Assembly: GCA_017439305.1 (NCBI GenBank)
Contig: JAFSJK010000068.1
Location: 1-64,000 of the forward strand
Direction of reading: 5' to 3'
Length of the DNA stretch: 64,000 nucleotides
Source of the DNA: Bacteroidales bacterium
GTDB lineage: Bacteria; Bacteroidota; Bacteroidia; Bacteroidales; UBA932
Shown here in pieces: positions 58,888 through 64,000 of the stretch. Below the pieces are notes generated by a model. It was not told where the DNA came from, ran no database searches, and saw nothing but the letters and a program-made list of their open reading frames with translations. The translations under genes and the position numbers were made by a program. Numbering within the stretch: the stretch's first letter is position 1; each line of letters begins with the position of its first letter.

Positions 58888-59685
58888 ATGAAAGCCCTGA
58901 TCGTAGAAGACGAACCCCGCGCCAGGCGCGTTTTGGAAAACCTGCTCCGGACCCATTTCCCGGAAGTGGAAGTGGCGGGCATGACCGCATCCGTAAAGGA
59001 AACGGTGGCCTGGCTTTCCCGGATGAAGGCCGACGTCATCTTCATGGATGTGGAACTGGCGGACGGCAACTGCTTCGACATCTTCGCCCAGACGGCGGTG
59101 GACGCCCATGTCGTGATGACCACGGCCTATGACAACTACGCCGTCAAGGCCTTCGAGGTCAATTCGGTGGACTATCTCCTGAAGCCGGTGGACCAGGAGG
59201 ACCTGGCCCGGGCCATCGAACGGGTCCGGGAACGGATGGACGCCCCCAAGGGCATCGACTATGAGAAAGTGCTGGAGGCCTTCCGGAATCTGCAGAAAGC
59301 GGAGGACATCCCCGCGCCGGCAACTGCCCCCCCGGGACAGTTCCGGGAAAAATTCCTGATCCGCCTGAACGACCGGATCGTTCCGGTCCACGTGCACGAC
59401 ATCGCCTATTTCTTCTCCGAATCCAAGAATTCCTACATCGTCACCAAGGGGAATGTCACCTATGTGCTGGACGACTCGCTGGACACCATCGAGATGTCCC
59501 TGCCGCCCAAGGCGTTTTTCCGCATTTCCCGGGGCGTCATCATTTCCGAGGACGTCATCGAAAGTGCCTCCCGGCTGCTGGGCGGGCGCCTTCGCCTGAC
59601 CCTGAAACGCGGCATCGACGCGGAAACGGACCTCACTGTGTCCCGTTCCCGCGCCGACGCTTTCCTTCAGTGGCTCGAAGCCTGA
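58888..59685 (+). CDS. LytTR-family response regulator
   Basis: The 265-residue protein has a receiver domain at about 1-120, with the acidic pocket (VEDEP), phosphoacceptor D54 in FMDVELADG, and K99 in DYLLKPVD. A linker of about 30 residues leads to a LytTR DNA-binding domain at about 150-262 (FLIRLNDRIVPVHVHDIAYF, FFRISRGVIISEDVIES). It is the partner of the LytS kinase. The direct repeats upstream of the operon are its likely target. Its stop lies three bases from that of the convergent transketolase gene. Confidence 0.9.
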   Translation: MKALIVEDEPRARRVLENLLRTHFPEVEVAGMTASVKETVAWLSRMKADVIFMDVELADGNCFDIFAQTAVDAHVVMTTAYDNYAVKAFEVNSVDYLLKPVDQEDLARAIERVRERMDAPKGIDYEKVLEAFRNLQKAEDIPAPATAPPGQFREKFLIRLNDRIVPVHVHDIAYFFSESKNSYIVTKGNVTYVLDDSLDTIEMSLPPKAFFRISRGVIISEDVIESASRLLGGRLRLTLKRGIDAETDLTVSRSRADAFLQWLEA

Positions 59686-59688
59686 CGG

Positions 59689-60642
59689 CTATTTCCTGGC
59701 CATCGCTTTCTTGGCGGCCTCTGCGATGTGTTTCGCATCCAGGCCGTAAGCATCCATCAGGACGGCGGGCGTACCGCTCTGTCCGAACCGGTCCTGTCCA
59801 TTGACGAACTCGACCGGGGTGGGGACGGTGCGGGCAAACACGCCGGCCACGGCCTCACCGAGGCCGCCGGCCATGTTGTGCTCCTCGGCCACGACCACGG
59901 CCTTCGTCTTGACGGCGGAGGCGAGGAGGGCTTCCTCGTCCAGCGGCTTGATGGTGGCCATGTTGATAACCTCAGCGCAAATGCCCTCGGCCTCAAGCAG
60001 TTCCGCAGCCTGGAGGGCTTCCCATACGAGGTGGCCGCAGGCGACGATGGTCACATCCTTGCCTTCATTCAGGATCTGGGCCTTGCCGATGACGAACTCC
60101 TCGTTCTCAGGGGTGAAGTTCGGGACGGAAGGACGGCCGAAACGCAGATACACCGGGCCGACGTATTTCGCAGCGGCGATGGTGGCGTTCTTGGTCTGGT
60201 TGAAGTCGCAGGGGTTGATCACCACCATGTCCGGAAGGGCGCGCATCAGGGCGAGGTCCTCCATCGTCTGGTGGGTGGCGCCGTCCTCACCGAGGGTGAT
60301 GCCCGCATGGGAAGAGGCGATTTTCACGTTGGTCTTGCCGTAGGCGACTTCCTGGCGGACCTGGTCATAGACCCGGCCGGTCACGAACTCGGCGAAGGAG
60401 CCGATGAAAGGGATCTTGCCGGTGATGGCGAGACCGGCGGCGGCGCCGACCATGTTGGCCTCGGCGATACCGCACTGGATGAAACGCTCGGGGAACTCCG
60501 CCGCGAAGGCATCCATCTTGAGGGAGCCCTTGAGGTCGGCGGTGAGGGCGACGACGCGGCTGTCCGCACGGCCCGCTTCGAGAAGACCCACGCCGAATCC
60601 GCTGCGGGTGTCTTTCTTGCCTGTATCGATGTACTTTTTCAT
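59689..60642 (-). CDS. Transketolase, C-terminal subunit
   Basis: The 317-residue protein corresponds to the pyrimidine-binding and C-terminal domains of transketolase. Signs are FIQCGIAEANMVGAAAGLAI (catalytic Glu), ASHAGITLGEDGATHQTMED and VVAEEHNMAGGLGEAVAGVF. It lacks the PP domain, which is encoded by the next gene. Both must assemble to form the active thiamine-diphosphate enzyme moving two-carbon units in the pentose phosphate pathway. It starts 12 bases after the N-terminal subunit. Confidence 0.92.
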   Translation of the reverse strand: MKKYIDTGKKDTRSGFGVGLLEAGRADSRVVALTADLKGSLKMDAFAAEFPERFIQCGIAEANMVGAAAGLAITGKIPFIGSFAEFVTGRVYDQVRQEVAYGKTNVKIASSHAGITLGEDGATHQTMEDLALMRALPDMVVINPCDFNQTKNATIAAAKYVGPVYLRFGRPSVPNFTPENEEFVIGKAQILNEGKDVTIVACGHLVWEALQAAELLEAEGICAEVINMATIKPLDEEALLASAVKTKAVVVAEEHNMAGGLGEAVAGVFARTVPTPVEFVNGQDRFGQSGTPAVLMDAYGLDAKHIAEAAKKAMARK

Positions 60643-60654
60643 GATGTCAATGGT

Positions 60655-61503
60655 TTAAAAATCACCCAGGGAGGTTTCACCCAGCTGCTTGAGGGCGTCC
60701 TCGAGCTGCTCGGGCTTCGGGACGGAACCGTGCCACTTGTGGGTACCGGCCATGAAGTCCACGCCGTGACCCATCTCGGTCTTGAAGAGGATCATCGTGG
60801 GCTTGCCGCTGCCCTTGGCGGCCTTGGCGAGCTCGAAAGCCTTGGCGATGGAGTCGAAATCGTGGCCTTCGGCGACGATGGTGTTCCAGCCCCAGGCTTC
60901 CCACTTCGCGGCGAGGTCGCCCTCTCCGGCCACTTCCTCGACGGGACCGTCGATCTGCTTGCCGTTCCAGTCGGTCATGGCGATGAGGTTGTCCAGCTTG
61001 TGGAACACGGCGAACATGCCGGCTTCCCAGATCTGGCCTTCCTCGGATTCGCCGTCACCGCACAGGCAGTAGACAAAATTATCTTCCTTGTCCAGCTTCT
61101 TGCCGAGCGCGAGGCCGCAGGCGGCGGACAGGCCCTGACCCAGGGAACCGGAGGCCTGGAAGATGCCCGGAAGCTGCTTCCGGATGGACGGATGGCCCTG
61201 CAGGCGGGCGCCATAGGAACGGAACGTCGCCAGCTCGGACACCGGGAAATAACCGGCACGGGCCAGGACGGAATAATACACGGGCGTCATGTGGCCGGCG
61301 GAAAGGATGAACATGTCCTGTCCCTTCCCGTCCCGGGTCCACGTGGCCGGATCCTGCTTCATCACGTTGAAATACAGGGTGGTGAGGATGTCGGTGGAGG
61401 ACATCGACCCGCCCGGATGACCGGACTTCGCCATGCCCACCATCCTCAGGATGTCCCGCCGCACCTGCGTCGAGACTTCTTGGAGTGTTTTGTTGTCGTG
61501 CAT
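60655..61503 (-). CDS. Transketolase, N-terminal (PP-domain) subunit
   Basis: The start MHDNKTLQEVSTQVRRDI at 61503 gives 282 residues; the frame runs 31 codons further but that part overlaps the divergent promoter area. The thiamine-diphosphate motif is CGDGESEEGQIWEAGMFAVF, with MAKSGHPGGSMSSTDILTTL near the N-terminus and GSLGQGLSAACGLALGKKLD in between. It forms a split transketolase with the downstream subunit. It is divergent from the MATE transporter gene. Confidence 0.92.
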   Translation of the reverse strand: MHDNKTLQEVSTQVRRDILRMVGMAKSGHPGGSMSSTDILTTLYFNVMKQDPATWTRDGKGQDMFILSAGHMTPVYYSVLARAGYFPVSELATFRSYGARLQGHPSIRKQLPGIFQASGSLGQGLSAACGLALGKKLDKEDNFVYCLCGDGESEEGQIWEAGMFAVFHKLDNLIAMTDWNGKQIDGPVEEVAGEGDLAAKWEAWGWNTIVAEGHDFDSIAKAFELAKAAKGSGKPTMILFKTEMGHGVDFMAGTHKWHGSVPKPEQLEDALKQLGETSLGDF

Positions 61504-61630
61504 ATGGTTGGTTACGTAATTTTCTGCGAATCGTACAAATATAATGATTTTTGCCGACATTCCCTCCCGCCTTGATACTTTTTGTACTTTTTCCAATAAC
61601 CATTCTTATGGGTTTTTACCGGGAAAGGAC

Positions 61631-61638
61631 TATCTTTG
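61631..61638 (+). promoter_or_regulatory. -7 box of the MATE transporter gene
   Basis: TATCTTTG matches TAnnTTTG and ends eight bases before the chosen ATG, implying a leader of a few bases. It also argues against the longer frame starting at 61551. Confidence 0.45.
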
Positions 61639-61646
61639 CACCTTCG

Positions 61647-62978
61647 ATGGAAATCGCCCTACAGGGACATTACGGATACCGGAGACTCGCCGTATCCTCG
61701 TTGCCCAGCATCCTGATGATGCTGGTAGGGAGCATCTACAGCGTGGTGGACGGGCTGTTCGTGTCCAATTTCGTGGGGACATCGGCCTTCGCGGCCCTGA
61801 ACATCATATGGCCGGCGGTGATGCTGGTGGGATCGTTGGGACTGATGGTCGGGACGGGCGGTTCGGCCCTGGTTTCCAAGACGATGGGCGAAGGGGACTA
61901 TTACCGGGCAAGCCAGGTTTTCACGATGCTCATCCGGTTCACGGTCATCCTGGCCTTCGCATTCATGATTCCGCTGCTGGCGTTCATGGAACCCCTGGCG
62001 CGGCTGCTGGGGGCAGAAGGGGAAACGGCGCGCCTGTGCGTGGTGTACGGAAGCATCTGCACGGTCGGCCTGCCCGCATTCATGCTCCAAATGTGCTTCC
62101 AGTCATTCTACATGACGGCCGAACGGCCGCAGCTCGGGACGGTGATGTCCATCGTGTGCGCCGCCACGAACATGGTGCTGGACGCCCTTTTCATCGTCGT
62201 GTTTCACTGGGGGCTCGCCGGAGCGGCGGCCGCGTCGATGCTTGCCTGCTGCGTGGGCGGATTCTTCCCGCTATGGTATTTCTCCAGCCGGCACAACAAG
62301 AGTTCACTCCGGCTTCTGCGCACGAAACTGGAGCGGGAACCGCTCCTGCAGGCGTCGAGCAACGGTCTTTCCGAATACGTGGGAAATATCTCCTGGAACG
62401 TCCTGGCCATCTGCTATAACCTGCAGCTGCTCAGGATGATGGGCGAAAACGGCGTGGCGGCCTATTCGGTCCTCCTGTATTACGGATACATTTTCGCCGC
62501 GGTCTTCTTCGGCTACAATATCGCCATAACGCCGGTCATCGGCTATAACTACGGGGCGGAGAACAAGGCCGAACTGAAGAGCCTGCTGCGGCATTCGGTC
62601 ATCCTGCTGCTCGTGCTGGGCGCCCTGATGATGCTGGTATCGGAACTCTCGGCAGGGCCCGCTGCCCGGCTGTTCGTAGGCTATGATCCTGAATTGACGG
62701 CACTTACGAAGCACGCCATCCGGCTGTACATGATCAGTTTCTTCATCGCGGGCATCAACCTGTTCGCCTCGGCCTGGTTCACGGGGCTCGGGAACGGGAA
62801 AGTGTCTGCCGTGCTGTCTTTCATCCGGAACCTTGTCTTCGAACTGGGCTTCGTCTTCCTCCTCCCTGCCCTGATTGGCCCCAACGGCATCTGGCTCGCC
62901 GTCGACGCGGCCGATTTCTGCACCCTGATCCTGGCGGTCTCCCTCATCCTCGCCTACCGCAAGCGATACGGGTATTGA
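61647..62978 (+). CDS. MATE-family multidrug/organic-cation exporter
   Basis: The start at 61647 gives 443 residues with 12 membrane helices in two homologous halves. Typical MATE segments are SLPSILMMLVGSIYSVVDGL, ALNIIWPAVMLVGSLGLMVG, SKTMGEGDYYRASQVF and, in the second half, FGYNIAITPVIGYNYGAEN. It exchanges cations for organic solutes. It runs alone, convergent with menA (four bases between stops). Confidence 0.9.
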   Translation: MEIALQGHYGYRRLAVSSLPSILMMLVGSIYSVVDGLFVSNFVGTSAFAALNIIWPAVMLVGSLGLMVGTGGSALVSKTMGEGDYYRASQVFTMLIRFTVILAFAFMIPLLAFMEPLARLLGAEGETARLCVVYGSICTVGLPAFMLQMCFQSFYMTAERPQLGTVMSIVCAATNMVLDALFIVVFHWGLAGAAAASMLACCVGGFFPLWYFSSRHNKSSLRLLRTKLEREPLLQASSNGLSEYVGNISWNVLAICYNLQLLRMMGENGVAAYSVLLYYGYIFAAVFFGYNIAITPVIGYNYGAENKAELKSLLRHSVILLLVLGALMMLVSELSAGPAARLFVGYDPELTALTKHAIRLYMISFFIAGINLFASAWFTGLGNGKVSAVLSFIRNLVFELGFVFLLPALIGPNGIWLAVDAADFCTLILAVSLILAYRKRYGY

Positions 62979-62982
62979 AGCG

Positions 62983-63888
62983 CTAGAACAGGTGTGCGCA
63001 GAAGCCGAGGCCGGCGAGGAGGCAGAACAGGAAGGTGCTGATTACGAGGAGCGGCAGCATCGGGTCGAGCGCCTTGCCGGTGCGCTGCCAGACCCCGCGA
63101 AGATGCAGGACATAAAGCGGCAGCGTGACCACGAAAAGGTAGTGCCACCAGGAGAACATGCGGAACTGGCAATAAGCCAGCATCAGGAGCCAGCCGGCCA
63201 CGATCAGCACGGTCTGATAGGCTTTCGCGCGCTTTTCACCCAGGCGGATGGCCACGGTAACGCGATTCGCGGCGTCGGTTTCCATGTCGCGGATATTATT
63301 GACATTCAACACGCCCACGGAAAAACACCCCACGGCGGCGCCAGGGAGCAGCAACCGCCAGAAGAGGGTATGGCTCACCACGAAGTAGGCACCCATCACC
63401 GCAATCAGTCCGAAGAACAGGAACACGTACACGTCACCAAGGCCGCGATACCCGTAAGGGTTCCGGCCGAGGGTATATTTCATCGCGCCCATGATGGCGC
63501 CTGCGCCCATCAGAAGAACCAGGATGGCGGTCATGTCCCACAGCGTGCCGAAGGATAGAAGCGTCATTGCCGTGCCGGAGAGGATGCACAGCCCCACGAA
63601 CACCCCGATGAGCACTTTCATCTCCCGGATGGTCAGCACTCCGCCGTTCAGGCCATACTGCGGACCTTTCCGGTCGGCGGTGTCCGTGCCGTGGAGCACG
63701 TCACCGAGCTCATTGGACAGGTTCGACAGGATTTGCAGGCAGACGGTCGTGAGCACGACGAGCACGGCTACCCAGATATCCACCTTGAAATCAGCCGTAG
63801 CAAGCAGGATGCCCAGCAGGACACCGCCTGTGGAGAGGGGCAGGGTACGGAGCCGCATGGAGGCTACGGCAGCGCGGAACTTATTCAT
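62983..63888 (-). CDS. menA: 1,4-dihydroxy-2-naphthoate polyprenyltransferase (MenA)
   Basis: The 301-residue membrane protein has eight or nine helices and the UbiA-type prenyl-diphosphate site LSNLSNELGDVLHGTDTADR. A second Asp-rich loop NNIRDMETDAANRVTVAIRL follows in the second half. The wording of both motifs fits MenA, which attaches the isoprenoid tail in menaquinone synthesis. Its start overlaps the stop of the upstream gene by eight bases (ATGAATAA), so the two are coupled. Confidence 0.9.
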   Translation of the reverse strand: MNKFRAAVASMRLRTLPLSTGGVLLGILLATADFKVDIWVAVLVVLTTVCLQILSNLSNELGDVLHGTDTADRKGPQYGLNGGVLTIREMKVLIGVFVGLCILSGTAMTLLSFGTLWDMTAILVLLMGAGAIMGAMKYTLGRNPYGYRGLGDVYVFLFFGLIAVMGAYFVVSHTLFWRLLLPGAAVGCFSVGVLNVNNIRDMETDAANRVTVAIRLGEKRAKAYQTVLIVAGWLLMLAYCQFRMFSWWHYLFVVTLPLYVLHLRGVWQRTGKALDPMLPLLVISTFLFCLLAGLGFCAHLF

Positions 63889-64000
63889 AGACAGACAAGT
63901 TATGGATTACGAAACGCCGGAAGGCGGAACGCAGGAAATACCAGATGGCCATGAAGAGGCCTTTGGAACGGAGGTCCAGCAGGAAATCCGCCGCCAGGGT
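63881..64000 (-). CDS. 3' end of an unidentified gene upstream of menA
   Basis: Only the last 39 codons are inside the window. They read ADFLLDLRSKGLFMAIWYFL, then RSAFRRFVIHNLSVYE and TAA. The segment is hydrophobic and basic, like the C-terminal tail of a membrane-associated transferase, but the family cannot be named. The stop overlaps the menA start by eight bases. Confidence 0.6.
   Translation of the reverse strand, partial: TLAADFLLDLRSKGLFMAIWYFLRSAFRRFVIHNLSVYE

Overview
The window comes from a Bacteroidales-type Bacteroidota chromosome. The lineage-specific signs are two SusC/SusD pairs with SusE/F-like lipoproteins, a GLPGLI protein, a BACON-domain amylase, TPR/HTH regulators anchored by one membrane helix, a DinJ-type antitoxin, and promoters of the TTTG-N19-21-TAnnTTTG type. 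From about 9.2 kb onward the DNA is GC-rich and densely packed. I cannot name the genus; a GC-rich gut lineage is plausible.

Positions 1-9.2 kb are visibly more AT-rich and look accessory. They hold a lipoprotein, debris of a mobile element (a 5'-truncated ssb piece and its small partner), a DinJ/PIN toxin-antitoxin pair, and a coherent locus on the minus strand. That locus comprises a TPR/HTH regulator, a DUF3244-like secreted protein broken by a stop codon in its signal peptide, a double-glycine leader peptide, a GLPGLI protein and an outer-membrane barrel. A tRNA-Leu(GAG) marks the edge, with its 3' end facing this region.

Positions 9.2-22.7 kb carry a YitT-type membrane protein, an M20 peptidase, an outer-membrane barrel, a secreted M28 peptidase and a rhodanese/metallo-beta-lactamase fusion lipoprotein. 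A five-gene minus-strand operon follows: hypB, a 941-residue FAD/Fe-S oxidoreductase, hypA, a small membrane protein and a polytopic membrane protein. No NiFe hydrogenase subunit is present in the window.

Positions 22.8-57.4 kb are a very large starch utilisation locus, almost all on the minus strand. In transcription order it reads: MFS sugar transporter, SusC, SusD, an eight-module SusE/F-like protein, SusG-like amylase, a short secreted repeat protein, SusR-like regulator, a second SusC and SusD, a second multi-module starch-binding lipoprotein, two GH13 amylases, a GH97 alpha-glucosidase, a GH13 fused to a GH127-like domain, then GH31 and a small lipoprotein. A DMT transporter sits on the plus strand between the last two hydrolases. 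The expected flow is surface binding and cutting (SusD/E/F, SusG), import through SusC, periplasmic trimming (GH13, GH97, GH31) and inner-membrane uptake by the MFS carrier. GC-rich hairpins stand between the binding-protein genes and the enzyme genes.

Positions 57.5-64 kb hold a LytS/LytTR two-component pair, a split transketolase, a MATE transporter, menA and the 3' end of one further gene. Long open frames antisense to the GC-rich genes are shadows and were left out.
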